Positions 9,397 to 17,814 of a DNA stretch of 64,000 nt are shown here, in pieces. A model generated the notes under the pieces. It saw only the letters and a program-made list of their open reading frames with translations, did not search any database and was not told where the DNA came from. The stretch is from an uncultured Ruminococcus sp. (lineage in GTDB: Bacteria; Bacillota; Clostridia; Oscillospirales; Acutalibacteraceae). The stretch is from contig CACXBF010000007.1 in NCBI GenBank assembly GCA_902765855.1, positions 1 through 64,000 on the forward strand, in the 5' to 3' direction. The number at the start of each line of letters is the position of its first letter. Position 1 is the first letter of the stretch. The position numbers were made by a program, and so were the translations under genes.

Positions 9397-10170
9397 ATGA
9401 AAAAAGTTCTTGCTTTTATTTTTGCAGTTTTTATGTTTTCTATACCTTATTATGTTTATTCTGCTTATGGGCTTTATTTTGATTTAGAATATAGTGGAGA
9501 TAAAATTCAACTCAATAGAGGTTTTGATATATATTTCAACGCTAAAAGTAATTCACAGACTAAAATTTCAGCTTTAAGACTTGATATTCAATATGATAAT
9601 TCTAAAATTAAATTTCTTTCAGCAACAGCAAATACGGATATAGATACTTACGAACTAGAGAGCGGAACTGTAAGAATAGTTTGGCTAAATAACAGCGGAC
9701 AAACTATATCTTCTCAAAGTGAAAGGCTTTTCACTATAAGATTCAAGCCATTAAACTCAACTGATAATGCCTCTTACAATTTCTCAACCAAAATTTTTGA
9801 AGCAGTCAATTCTGATGCAGAATATCTTACCATAGAAAATTCACCATCTATAACAGTCAGTAAAAGTGGTGATGTAATAAGCTCTGCAAATAATACAAAT
9901 TCTAAAACTGAAAAAAGCAGGGTTGAATCCGGCAATAAAAGTGAAAACCCAAAGTCTCAAAGTAATTCTAATGAAAAATCTGAAACCAAACAAAGTAATG
10001 AAAATACAGAAGAAAATATATCAGACATTTCAATTGGAAATAGAAAATCAATAAAATCAGAAAATGGCTTTACATATTTTATCTTTGGCGCAGGAGGTAT
10101 GCTCATTCTTGTAGCATTAATATTTCTTGCATATAATCTCGGCAAAAAGCATAATAAGAAAAACAAATAA
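9397..10170 (+). CDS. Cohesin-type domain protein with a C-terminal membrane anchor
   Basis: 257 residues. Signal peptide (MKKVLAFIFAVFMFSIPYYV...), then a beta-sandwich of cohesin type (about 22-155) with the typical alternation FDIYFNAKSN, ALRLDIQYDNSKIKFLSA, VRIVWLNNSG and LFTIRFKPL. A Ser/Asn/Lys/Glu-rich linker (about 160-220) leads to one membrane helix (FIFGAGGMLILVALIFLAYN) and a basic KKHNKKNK tail. The protein would sit on the outer face of the membrane and could bind dockerin-bearing proteins as in cellulosome scaffolds. That role rests only on the fold, and no dockerin is seen in the window. The ATG at 9397 is chosen over a TTG at 9382 because GGAAGTG lies 6 nt before it. Confidence 0.75.
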   Translation: MKKVLAFIFAVFMFSIPYYVYSAYGLYFDLEYSGDKIQLNRGFDIYFNAKSNSQTKISALRLDIQYDNSKIKFLSATANTDIDTYELESGTVRIVWLNNSGQTISSQSERLFTIRFKPLNSTDNASYNFSTKIFEAVNSDAEYLTIENSPSITVSKSGDVISSANNTNSKTEKSRVESGNKSENPKSQSNSNEKSETKQSNENTEENISDISIGNRKSIKSENGFTYFIFGAGGMLILVALIFLAYNLGKKHNKKNK

Positions 10171-10184
10171 TAGAGTTATATCAT

Positions 10185-10236
10185 AAAAACACCTTGCATA
10201 AGCTTTATAAAAGATTATTATTTGGACGGTGTTTTT
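10185..10236 (+). promoter_or_regulatory. Inverted repeat abutting the start of the next gene
   Basis: AAAAACACC (10185-10193) and GGTGTTTTT (10228-10236) can pair and would bury the bases directly before the ATG at 10237, including part of its ribosome site. The loop is long (34 nt), so it is either translational control, part of a terminator of the upstream gene, or chance. Confidence 0.35.
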
Positions 10237-11385
10237 ATGAAATTATGGAAAAGAACAATCGCCATTTTTCTGTCCACATTTTTTATAACTGCTATGCCTA
10301 TCAGTGTTAATGCTCTTGAAGAAACTGCTATAACTGCCCCATCTGCCGTACTTATGGAGCCTGAAACCGGAAAAGTTTTATTTGAAAAAAACTCACACGA
10401 AATTCGTGCCTGTGCTTCAATCACGAAAGTAATGACACTTCTGCTTGTATTTGAAGCAATAGATTCTGGCAAACTTTCTATGGACGAAACTGTTACAGCA
10501 AGTGTCCATGCAGCATCTATGGGCGGTTCTGATATATGGCTTGAAGAAGGCGAGACAATGACGGTTGATGAAATGATTAAGGCAACTGTTGTTGCCTCAG
10601 CCAACGACGCCGCTGTTGCTCTTGCTGAACATCTATGCGGAACAGAAGAAGAATTTGTTGCAAAAATGAATCAACGAGCAAAAGAACTTGGTATGAAAGA
10701 TACTACCTTCAAAAACTGCAACGGTCTTGACGAAGAAGGTCATCTCACAAGTGCCTATGATGTAGCACTCATGTCCAGAGAACTTATAAAACATAAGGAT
10801 ATTTTTAAATATACCGGAATATGGATGGATTATCTTCGTGACGGCAAGACTCAGCTTGTAAATACAAATAAACTTCTTAAAAGCTATAATGGCATAACAG
10901 GTCTTAAAACAGGTACAACGGGCGATGCGGGCAGTTGTATCACTGCAACAGCCACAAGAGGAAATCTATCCTTAATCGGAGTTGTTCTCGGAAGTGCTTC
11001 AGGAAAAGAAAGATTTACAGATGCAGCTACAGTTCTTGATTATGGTTTTGCAAACTATTCTATGTATACACCAAAAGCACCTGATGGAGCGGTAACAGAT
11101 ATTCAGGTTGTTGGCGGTATGCAAGGCACTGTTAAAACAGCCGTAAATGAAACTACACCTATACTTATCAAGAAAGGCGAAGAAAAGGGTATAATAGAAA
11201 AGCTCAATCTTCCTGAAAGCATAGACGCACCTGTTAAAAAAGGTGATAAGGTCGGCTCTGTTGAATATACTCTCGATAAAAAGAAAATCGCCGAAAGCCC
11301 TATTACGGCTGACGGCGACGTTGAACAAATGACCTTTTGGTCTGTTTTCTCTGTAATTTTTTCAAATCTTCTGACTTCAAGATAG
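10237..11385 (+). CDS. dacF: D-alanyl-D-alanine carboxypeptidase (peptidase S11, PBP5-like)
   Basis: Removes the terminal D-Ala from peptidoglycan stem peptides outside the membrane. After a signal peptide (to about residue 26) come the three serine-peptidase motifs: SITK (active Ser, about 61-64), SAN (about 123-125) and KTG (about 226-228). A PBP5 C-terminal beta domain (about 285-360) and a hydrophobic amphipathic end (FWSVFSVIFSNLL) follow, the usual membrane anchor of this family. At 382 residues it has the normal DacF/PBP5 length. The ATG at 10237 is preferred to the TTG at 10222, since GGACGG lies before it. It converges on a second S11 enzyme only 4 bp away. Confidence 0.9.
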   Translation: MKLWKRTIAIFLSTFFITAMPISVNALEETAITAPSAVLMEPETGKVLFEKNSHEIRACASITKVMTLLLVFEAIDSGKLSMDETVTASVHAASMGGSDIWLEEGETMTVDEMIKATVVASANDAAVALAEHLCGTEEEFVAKMNQRAKELGMKDTTFKNCNGLDEEGHLTSAYDVALMSRELIKHKDIFKYTGIWMDYLRDGKTQLVNTNKLLKSYNGITGLKTGTTGDAGSCITATATRGNLSLIGVVLGSASGKERFTDAATVLDYGFANYSMYTPKAPDGAVTDIQVVGGMQGTVKTAVNETTPILIKKGEEKGIIEKLNLPESIDAPVKKGDKVGSVEYTLDKKKIAESPITADGDVEQMTFWSVFSVIFSNLLTSR

Positions 11386-11389
11386 CTTT

Positions 11390-12529
11390 CTATTCTTCTG
11401 ATTGCTCAGTGTAGCTGAAATCAATTTTATTCTTCTTAAAACCAAGCTTTGCAAGCATAAGCGTATCATAATATTTTCCGTAAAGCTCAGGTGAATTCAT
11501 TGCAGCGGTAAGCATAGTTTTGCCATCCTTTGTAAATGATGAAATAACACAGCTTCCTGCCTCATCTGTAAAGCCTGTTTTCATACCATCTGCATATTCG
11601 GAATAACAATCCTCACCTTGATTCAAAAGCTTATTAGAGTTTACCCAGTAAAATTCTTCTCCACTTTTTAGCTTTTGTGTTATCTGATAAGTTCCGCATA
11701 TTTCCGAAATCAATGGTACAGATTTTGCATAATTTGCAATCTTTACCATATCGAGAGCGGTTGTATAATGGTTCTTATCGTGGAAACCGTCAGGATTTAC
11801 GAAATGCGAATGTTCTGCACCTAATTCAGTGGCTGCATCATTCATAAGTTCAGAAAAAACTTCTATTGCATCTTTCGCAGGAAGCTTATCATTTTCCTTA
11901 AATTTTCTTGCAGATGCTACGGCAATAGTATATGCCGCATCATTACCTGACGGAAGAATCATTGCATATAAAAGCTGTTTTGTTGTTAGCTTTTGACCTA
12001 CCTCAAGTCCTGCAACGCTTGAATCTTCACCGATAAGTGTTATTTCATTTCCTACTGTTATAACCTCGTCATTATCAAGAATTTTATTTGCAACAATAGC
12101 AGTGAGAAGCTTTGTTGTACTTGCAGGATAGCACTTCGCGTCAGCATTTTTCTTATAAAGAATTGTATCATTCGCAGCATCATATAGAACTGCATATTTA
12201 GAGCTTAATTTATCACTGAGTGTGGTATCCTTCATCAACTTTTCAGTATACTTAAATTTATTTGAATAATCAGGCAATTTAGGGTCTCGCTTAGGAATAT
12301 TCTCTGATATCTCCGAAGATTCTGCCTTAATATCCGCCTTGCTTTCAACAGAGCCTTGCGATGAGCTTGGCTCTGTTGATGCTGTCTGAGGTTCTGTTTT
12401 AAGCAATGACCACACAAAAACTGTTCCTGCTGCAAGAACTAAAAGCGTCAGCAATACAGTCGTAACTTTAAGGGCAGTATAATTTTTTCGCTTTCTCACA
12501 GCATATCTCTTATTTCTCTGGACTTTCAT
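11390..12529 (-). CDS. Second D-alanyl-D-alanine carboxypeptidase (S11), N-terminal membrane anchor
   Basis: 379 residues. A basic cytosolic start (VQRNKRYAVRKRKNY) is followed by one membrane helix (about 19-43), a Ser/Glu-rich linker (about 45-85) and an S11 catalytic domain with STTK (about 139-142, active Ser in PASTTKL), SGN (about 196-198) and KTG (about 315-317, in ADGMKTGFTDEAGS). It lacks the PBP5 C-terminal domain and is tethered at its N-terminus, unlike its convergent neighbour, so it probably works on a different wall zone or substrate. The start has CAGGAG 11 nt upstream. Confidence 0.9.
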   Translation of the reverse strand: MKVQRNKRYAVRKRKNYTALKVTTVLLTLLVLAAGTVFVWSLLKTEPQTASTEPSSSQGSVESKADIKAESSEISENIPKRDPKLPDYSNKFKYTEKLMKDTTLSDKLSSKYAVLYDAANDTILYKKNADAKCYPASTTKLLTAIVANKILDNDEVITVGNEITLIGEDSSVAGLEVGQKLTTKQLLYAMILPSGNDAAYTIAVASARKFKENDKLPAKDAIEVFSELMNDAATELGAEHSHFVNPDGFHDKNHYTTALDMVKIANYAKSVPLISEICGTYQITQKLKSGEEFYWVNSNKLLNQGEDCYSEYADGMKTGFTDEAGSCVISSFTKDGKTMLTAAMNSPELYGKYYDTLMLAKLGFKKNKIDFSYTEQSEE

Positions 12530-12685
12530 ATATTAAAATCTCCTGTTAGTTTGTTTATTATTATAGTATAACATACCACTTAAGAAAAATCACGCAATTT
12601 ATACATAAACCAAATTTTACAAGATATAAGCTATAATTAAGCTTTCAACAAATAGATATTTTCTATATCAATTATTAATTAGTAC

Positions 12686-12714
12686 TTGCTAATTTGCTTT
12701 CATAGTAATATAAT
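12686..12714 (+). promoter_or_regulatory. Promoter of apgM
   Basis: Plus strand TTGCTA (12686-12691), 17-nt spacer, TATAAT (12709-12714), 51 nt before the ATG. Confidence 0.65.
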
Positions 12715-12765
12715 ATTTATGCAGGATAAGTAAATTATCCTAAAGTTAAATTTGGAGGATTTATA

Positions 12766-13980
12766 ATGAAATACGCAGTTGTTCTTTGCGATGGTATGGC
12801 TGACAGACCTGTACCGGAACTTAATAATATGACACCTATGCAGGCTGCAAATAAGCCTAATATGAATTATCTCGCTTCCAAAGGTGAAGTTGGTTTGGTT
12901 AAAACAGTTGGTGCCGGTTTAAAGCCTGGTAGTGACGTTGCTAATCTTTCTGTTCTTGGTTATGACCCTGCAATTTATTATTCAGGTCGTTCTCCACTTG
13001 AGGCAGCAAGTATCGGCATTGACCTTAAGCCTGATGATGTAACTCTCCGTTGCAACCTTGTCACACTCTCAGATGAACCAAATTACGAAGATAAGACTAT
13101 GGTTGACTACTGTGCCGGAGATATTTCCACACCTGAAGCAGAAAAACTTATCAAATACATTGATGAAAAGCTTGGCTCTGATAAATTCAAATTCTATGCG
13201 GGTGTAAGCTATCGTCATTGCCTTGTTTGGGCAAAAGGTGAACCACACCCTGGAATATTGACACCTCCACACGATATTTCTGATAGAAAAATTACTGAAT
13301 ATATTCCAAAGGGCGATTATGTAGCTGAGCTTTATGATATGATGAAGAAAAGCTATGATTTACTTATGGAACACCCTGTAAACAAAAAGAGAATTGCTGA
13401 GGGCAAGCGTCCTGCAAACTCAATATGGCTCTGGGGCGAAGGTACTAAGCCAAAGCTCGATAGCTTTAAGGGTAAATTTGGCAAATCAGGTTCTATGATT
13501 TCTGCTGTTGACCTCCTCAAGGGTATTGGTAAGTGTGCAGAAATGAATGTTTGCCAAGTTGAGGGTGCAACAGCTTACATAGACACAAACTTTGATGGCA
13601 AGGTTCAGGCTGCCATAGACGAACTCAAAAAGGGACAAGATTTCGTTTATATTCATATTGAAGCTCCTGATGAATGTGGCCATAGAGCTGAAATTCAGAA
13701 CAAAAAGCTTGCTATTGAAATTATAGACGAAAAGATTCTTGCTCCACTTCTTGCATACTTAAAGGATTGTGGAGATGATTACAGCGTGATGGTTCTTCCT
13801 GACCACCCAACACCAATCTGCTTAAAAACCCATACATCTGACCCTGTTCCATTCCTTATCTACAGAAGCAATGATGAGAAAAATAGCGGTGTTTCTACAT
13901 TCTGTGAGGAAACAGCAGAAAAGACCGGACTTTATATTGAACCAGGTTGCACACTTATGAATAGATTCCTCGCTGAATAA
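12766..13980 (+). CDS. apgM: apgM-type phosphomutase (cofactor-independent phosphoglycerate mutase / proposed homoserine kinase)
   Basis: 404 residues, alkaline-phosphatase superfamily. Motifs: VLCDGMADRP with the metal-binding Asp (about 6-15), GSDVANLSVLGYDP (about 62-75, nucleophile Ser), SPLEAASIGIDL (about 81-92), EAPDECGHRAE (about 300-310, metal His) and LPDHPTP (about 344-350). This archaeal-type family interconverts 2- and 3-phosphoglycerate. In bacteria the same subfamily has been annotated as a proposed homoserine kinase where thrB is missing, and the sequence cannot decide between the two. It is a single-gene unit with its own promoter, a strong GGAGG site and a terminator. Confidence 0.85.
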   Translation: MKYAVVLCDGMADRPVPELNNMTPMQAANKPNMNYLASKGEVGLVKTVGAGLKPGSDVANLSVLGYDPAIYYSGRSPLEAASIGIDLKPDDVTLRCNLVTLSDEPNYEDKTMVDYCAGDISTPEAEKLIKYIDEKLGSDKFKFYAGVSYRHCLVWAKGEPHPGILTPPHDISDRKITEYIPKGDYVAELYDMMKKSYDLLMEHPVNKKRIAEGKRPANSIWLWGEGTKPKLDSFKGKFGKSGSMISAVDLLKGIGKCAEMNVCQVEGATAYIDTNFDGKVQAAIDELKKGQDFVYIHIEAPDECGHRAEIQNKKLAIEIIDEKILAPLLAYLKDCGDDYSVMVLPDHPTPICLKTHTSDPVPFLIYRSNDEKNSGVSTFCEETAEKTGLYIEPGCTLMNRFLAE

Positions 13981-13997
13981 TATAATAAATTACAAAC

Positions 13998-14040
13998 AAA
14001 CCAGCCATAGCTCAAAAATAAGCTATGGCTGGTTTTATTA
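13998..14040 (+). terminator. Terminator of apgM
   Basis: Perfect 15-bp stem (13998-14012 with 14021-14035), 8-nt loop, followed by TTATTATAT. The tract reads as a terminator in both directions (AAA on the left arm gives TTT on the minus strand). Confidence 0.9.
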
Positions 14041-14058
14041 TATCTTTTATTTCATAAC

Positions 14059-14089
14059 ACTTTGAAAAGGCTCGAACGAAACTTTTAAT
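14059..14089 (-). repeat. Dispersed intergenic repeat, end module only
   Basis: On the minus strand this reads ATTAAAAGTTTCGTTCGAGC followed by CTTTTCAAAGT, matching the outer end of the repeat family found near 21.1, 33.9, 38.6, 39.9, 52.0 and 63.5 kb. It lies just past the 3' end of the decarboxylase gene. Confidence 0.6.
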
Positions 14090-14105
14090 CTTTACTGAAT
14101 TTGCA

Positions 14106-15410
14106 TTAAACCAAAACCTTTACAAATTCATTCAAGCAATTATAAGATTCTATAATTTCACCCGGCATATAAACAGGTATTCCGGGCGGACAAGGACAAG
14201 CTGTATCTGCTGAAATTCTTCCAATCGCTTTTTCTCTTGGAATAAATTCGCTCTTTTTGAGAACAGCCTCTCTTAAACTCGTCACACACTTTGGCAAAGA
14301 AATTTCAGATTTTTCTTTTGCAATAAAATCTTTATCAAGCGTAATGAGTGATTTAATAGCATTTCTAAGCTTGATAAAATCATTTTCAGAATTAAACGGA
14401 GTGCATATAAATACAACATTTTCATAATCAGCAAATTCAGGTTCAACACCCATACTCCTGAAAAATTCTCCTGCCGATTCTCCTGCAATTCCGATAGATG
14501 CGGTATTCAAAGATATTCTTAAAGGATCGCATAAACCATCAGGCTGTAATATTCCTAAGCTGTCGGCTAAAATCTTGATTTCTGCAATTACAGGCTCAAG
14601 CCTTTTATAAATATTTGCATTTTTAGAAATATAATCTGCACAAAGGTCTATCGAAGCCATTATCGGATACGGAGGACTTGTTGAAGCAAAAAGCGACATT
14701 GCCTCCTTTGCCCCTTCGATAAATCTATCATCGTTAATATTCAGCAAAGCTCCGCCCGTCAGAACAGGGAGTGTTTTATGCACAGAACAAGCAGTCATAC
14801 TCGCTCCAAGCGTTATAGGGTGAATATCTTTAGAAAGAAATTTCAGATGTGAACCATGTGCATTATCCACCAAGAGCGGTATATTATATTCCTTGCAAAC
14901 CTTAGAAATTGCAGTTATATCAGAAATTTCTCCATAATAGGTTGGGCTTGTAATATAACAACCGCAAATATCAGAATTTTTAGTAAGAGCCTTGCGAACA
15001 TCTTCAGCATAAATTCTACCCGTAAAAGCTCCATTATTCTTTGGTAAAATCCATATAGGCTCAACTCCAAGAAGTGCCATAGCATTAACTGCACTTCTAT
15101 GTATATTTCTTCCGCAAAGAAGTTTTCCTCCGTTCATAGTTGCAAGTCTTATCATTGTCATAATCGCAAGAGAACAACCACAAGCAGATATAAGCGTTCT
15201 TTTCACATCAAAAAGTTTTGCAAGATTTTTTTCTGACTCAAGAATAACACCACTTGCCTCAAAAAGAGCATCTGTATCGGGTAATTCAGTATAATCAAGT
15301 TCCAATAATTCTGAGTTTATTATTCCTGATGACTTATGACCAGGAGTGTGGAAAGATGACCTATTCAATCTTTTATGATTGACAAGTGCATTATATAAAG
15401 GAGTATTCAT
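14106..15410 (-). CDS. Orn/Lys/Arg decarboxylase family PLP enzyme
   Basis: 434 residues, fold-type I PLP enzyme. Motifs: FHTPGHK (about 20-26), DTDALFEASG (about 45-54), YITSPTYYGEISDI (about 150-163), VDNAHGSHL (about 181-189, the Asp that pairs with the pyridine nitrogen) and CSVHKTLPVLTGG (about 207-219, the Schiff-base Lys). The C-terminal part includes CPCPPGIPVYMPGE, the usual end motif of the family. It matches the shorter clostridial and B. subtilis YaaO type (about 480) rather than the 700-residue E. coli enzymes. The substrate (lysine, arginine or ornithine) cannot be told; polyamine synthesis is the usual role. GTGGTGA precedes the ATG. The XRE-DUF pair lies immediately upstream. 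Confidence 0.85.
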   Translation of the reverse strand: MNTPLYNALVNHKRLNRSSFHTPGHKSSGIINSELLELDYTELPDTDALFEASGVILESEKNLAKLFDVKRTLISACGCSLAIMTMIRLATMNGGKLLCGRNIHRSAVNAMALLGVEPIWILPKNNGAFTGRIYAEDVRKALTKNSDICGCYITSPTYYGEISDITAISKVCKEYNIPLLVDNAHGSHLKFLSKDIHPITLGASMTACSVHKTLPVLTGGALLNINDDRFIEGAKEAMSLFASTSPPYPIMASIDLCADYISKNANIYKRLEPVIAEIKILADSLGILQPDGLCDPLRISLNTASIGIAGESAGEFFRSMGVEPEFADYENVVFICTPFNSENDFIKLRNAIKSLITLDKDFIAKEKSEISLPKCVTSLREAVLKKSEFIPREKAIGRISADTACPCPPGIPVYMPGEIIESYNCLNEFVKVLV

Positions 15411-15420
15411 AAAATCACCA

Positions 15421-15630
15421 CTAATCTAAATAAAATAATTCTTCAAATTTCTTATCCAAAGCTACACAAAGAACTATTGCAAGCTTGGCTGTTGGACAAA
15501 ATTGTCCTGTTTCAATAGAGCTTATTGTATTTCTTGAAACGCCAACCATTTCTGCCAGTTGTGTTTGAGAAAGCTTTTTTTCTGTTCTCGCTTCCTTTAA
15601 GCGGTTTCGTAAAACCAATTCATCTTTCAT
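15421..15630 (-). CDS. Small XRE-family transcriptional regulator (69 aa)
   Basis: A single HTH_3 domain fills the protein: RLKEARTEKKLSQTQLAEM (helices 1-2), VSRNTISSIETGQ (recognition helix, about 30-42), then the stabilising helices. The sequence closely follows the YgzD/YvaO-like stand-alone repressors that are paired with small membrane proteins. It starts 4 bp after the stop of the membrane protein gene and shares its promoter, in which three matching palindromes lie. It probably represses its own two-gene operon. Confidence 0.9.
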   Translation of the reverse strand: MKDELVLRNRLKEARTEKKLSQTQLAEMVGVSRNTISSIETGQFCPTAKLAIVLCVALDKKFEELFYLD

Positions 15631-15633
15631 ATT

Positions 15634-15936
15634 TTAATGCCCTTCAACATATCTGATTATTCCAATTATACAACAAATCATAGATATTATACCTGTAATT
15701 AAGCAACTCTTATCCTTTGTCTTTATAAAACGATATATCATACCTACCATAACAGAAGCTGTAACAGTAACAAATAAATCCATCATTGGTAAGCCCTGCT
15801 CTGAACGAATAAATGCAAAAATTGCAGCAACAAATACCATTGTGATATATGTCCATTTCATAGACTTATCTTTCACAACGCCTTCCATTTCATCGCCTGA
15901 TTTTCTGCTTTTGGCAAGAATTTCTTCCCTATTCAT
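15634..15936 (-). CDS. Small membrane protein, DUF6442-like (100 aa)
   Basis: Starts MNREEILAKSRKSGDEMEG, an N-terminal cytosolic segment seen in a family of small proteins regularly encoded with XRE repressors. Three membrane helices follow (about 30-45, 55-70 and 80-97), ending in the short tail RYVEGH. The family function is not known. The ATG at 15936 (AGAGGTG 7 nt upstream) is preferred to one at 15957 that lies inside the promoter region. Cotranscribed with the XRE gene. Confidence 0.8.
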   Translation of the reverse strand: MNREEILAKSRKSGDEMEGVVKDKSMKWTYITMVFVAAIFAFIRSEQGLPMMDLFVTVTASVMVGMIYRFIKTKDKSCLITGIISMICCIIGIIRYVEGH

Positions 15937-15960
15937 ATTATAACACCTCTGAATCATTTT

Positions 15961-16033
15961 CCAAGTTTACTTGGTAAGATGATTATAGCATTGCCAAGAA
16001 AACTTGTCAATAGATTTTGCAAAGTTTTCTTGG
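15961..16033 (-). promoter_or_regulatory. Autoregulatory region: consensus promoter with three palindromic operators
   Basis: The minus-strand promoter is TTGACA (16005-16010), 17-nt spacer, TATAAT (15982-15987). Three copies of CCAAG-N4-CTTGG lie around it: CCAAGTTTACTTGG (15961-15974, downstream of the -10), CCAAGAAAACTTGT (15994-16007, between -35 and -10) and CAAAGTTTTCTTGG (16020-16033, upstream of the -35). The middle site would block polymerase directly. The spacing between site starts is 33 and 26 bp. Binding by the adjacent XRE protein is inferred from position. Confidence 0.8.
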
Positions 16034-16061
16034 CAAATTTTCATATGCTAATAATACATAG

Positions 16062-16092
16062 CAAAAAAGCAGGCAAACTAAATTCACCTGCC
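16062..16092 (-). terminator. Terminator after rnmV
   Basis: Minus strand GGCAGG...CCTGC stem (16069-16073 with 16087-16091, extendable by one or two pairs), then TTTTTTGC. It lies about 80 nt past the rnmV stop. Confidence 0.6.
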
Positions 16093-16171
16093 TAACACCC
16101 ATAATATATTCTATCCTTCTGCTTTTACTTACAAAATTGGTATAAAAAGTAATTCGAGCAACATTTTTATT

Positions 16172-16768
16172 TTAAAAATAAAGTTCTTCCATAAGGTCTA
16201 TAAACTCATCTCTTGTCATTAAGCAATTCAAAACTCCGAGAATTGAGTTTGTAGTCATGTTTTCCGGAAGATTCAGACGCTTTTTAAGTAATTCTCGTCT
16301 TTCTGAGGAATTACTTCCTCCGGTCAAGCCATAAACAAAAAAATCCGCCTTTGTAATTTCTTCTCTCTCGACAAACTCTAAATCACTGTCTTCACAGCTT
16401 GCACCACATTTTCTCAAAGCTTCAAGTATAAGCTCTTTAGAAACTCCTTCTACACCAAGTTTCCCCTCTTTTGAACGCTTATCCTTGCGTTTTTCTTTGC
16501 CAAAAATATCAGGGATATATGCGTGTTTAATCTGTTTCTTAGGCACAGAACCTTTCAAAAAATTTCTTATAACAAAGCCTGCAGAATCGCTATCCGTAAG
16601 AACAATTATTCCACGCTTTTTTGCAAGCTCACGAATAAGATATTGCCGCTCCTTGTCATTAAAAATTCCGAAACCGTTTGTTGTTATAATCAAACCGTCA
16701 ATTATCGAGGAAAGCTTTATCTTATCATACTTTCCCTCAACTATAATCGCTTCCTTAACTTTAATCAT
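16172..16768 (-). CDS. rnmV: Ribonuclease M5 (5S rRNA maturation)
   Basis: Cleaves the 5S rRNA precursor in the cytosol. 198 residues with a Toprim domain: VEGKYDKIKL (catalytic Glu, about 10-19), TNGFGIF, and TDSDSAGFVIR (about 58-68, the DxD of Toprim). A basic segment KEKRKDKRSKEGKLGVEGV (about 92-110) and the helical C-terminal DUF4093-type region complete the normal RnmV layout. The ATG overlaps the holA stop by 4 bp, so the two are translationally coupled. Confidence 0.92.
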   Translation of the reverse strand: MIKVKEAIIVEGKYDKIKLSSIIDGLIITTNGFGIFNDKERQYLIRELAKKRGIIVLTDSDSAGFVIRNFLKGSVPKKQIKHAYIPDIFGKEKRKDKRSKEGKLGVEGVSKELILEALRKCGASCEDSDLEFVEREEITKADFFVYGLTGGSNSSERRELLKKRLNLPENMTTNSILGVLNCLMTRDEFIDLMEELYF

Positions 16769-17814
16769 TTACCGCTATCCTCTTTTACAATCAGAAGTAT
16801 TTTTGCAATCAACATTTCTAAAACAGTACGCTGATTACCCACATTAGATTTAAGCCTTATATCAGCATAAGCAATCGCATCAAGAATTTTAGAAATTGCC
16901 TTATTTGAATATTGCTTCATATCTCTTTCAGCATTTCTAAGCCTAAATTCTTTACCCTTATATGGAAAAATATCCTTTAAAGCACTTGCCTTTTCACCGC
17001 TCTCAATAGCTGTTCTCACCCTATAAATATCTACAAAAGCAGAGCTTAAAACACCTAATATAACTTCAGGCTTTTCTCTCTGATAGAACAGTAAATCAAG
17101 CTGTTTATAAGCTGAATTATAATCTCTTCTGATTATCGAATCTGACAAGGCAAATATTCTTGCTTCCGTATTTCTCACAGCAACAGCTTTAATCGCATCA
17201 TCAGTTATAATTCCCGAGCCGACATATGCACATAGCTTTTGAGTTTCATTTTCAAGTGTATTCATATCAGTGCCACAACTTGCAACAAGTTTTGCAGCAT
17301 TTATTTCGTCAATCTCACAGCCAAGCTTTTTTGCCCAAGATATTATATTTCTTTCAAGAGCAATTTCTCCTCTTTTTTCACAACGAAGAACTGTTCCGAA
17401 TTTTTCAGCCATTGTTGAGAATTTCTTAGTCTTGTTTATTTTTTTGCCGTCTGATGTCAAAGTAGGCTGAGAAAAAATCAACACTGTACTTTCCGGCAAA
17501 TCAGAACAAAAAGCTATCAGACTTTTGAGGTCACTTTCAGAAAGGGATTCAAAATCAAAATCATTCACACATACACAGCGTTTTTCACTCATAAGCGGCA
17601 ACTGTTCTGCGGCATCAGCAATGCTCTGTAAATCCGCATCTCCCGAAAGAATATCGCTGTCAAAATCTGATGATTTTTTTCCTATAAGCTTTGAGCAAAG
17701 ATATTCCGTATACTTTTTAACAAGATATTTTTCTTCGCCATATATCAAATATAATTTTGAAAAATTTCCTGCTAAAATTTCTTTTTTAAAATCCTGTTCA
17801 TTTAAGACAGCCAA
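16765..17814 (-). CDS. holA: DNA polymerase III, delta subunit
   Basis: Clamp-loader subunit that opens the beta clamp. 349 residues, normal length. N-terminal YLIYGEEKYLVKKY (about 21-34), clamp-loader AAA-like domains I-II (to about 210), and the C-terminal collar helices with FYQREKPEVILGVLSSAFVD. The start is TTG, 13 bp inside the end of comEC, with GGAGTGAG upstream, so it is coupled to comEC. Confidence 0.92.
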   Translation of the reverse strand: MAVLNEQDFKKEILAGNFSKLYLIYGEEKYLVKKYTEYLCSKLIGKKSSDFDSDILSGDADLQSIADAAEQLPLMSEKRCVCVNDFDFESLSESDLKSLIAFCSDLPESTVLIFSQPTLTSDGKKINKTKKFSTMAEKFGTVLRCEKRGEIALERNIISWAKKLGCEIDEINAAKLVASCGTDMNTLENETQKLCAYVGSGIITDDAIKAVAVRNTEARIFALSDSIIRRDYNSAYKQLDLLFYQREKPEVILGVLSSAFVDIYRVRTAIESGEKASALKDIFPYKGKEFRLRNAERDMKQYSNKAISKILDAIAYADIRLKSNVGNQRTVLEMLIAKILLIVKEDSGK

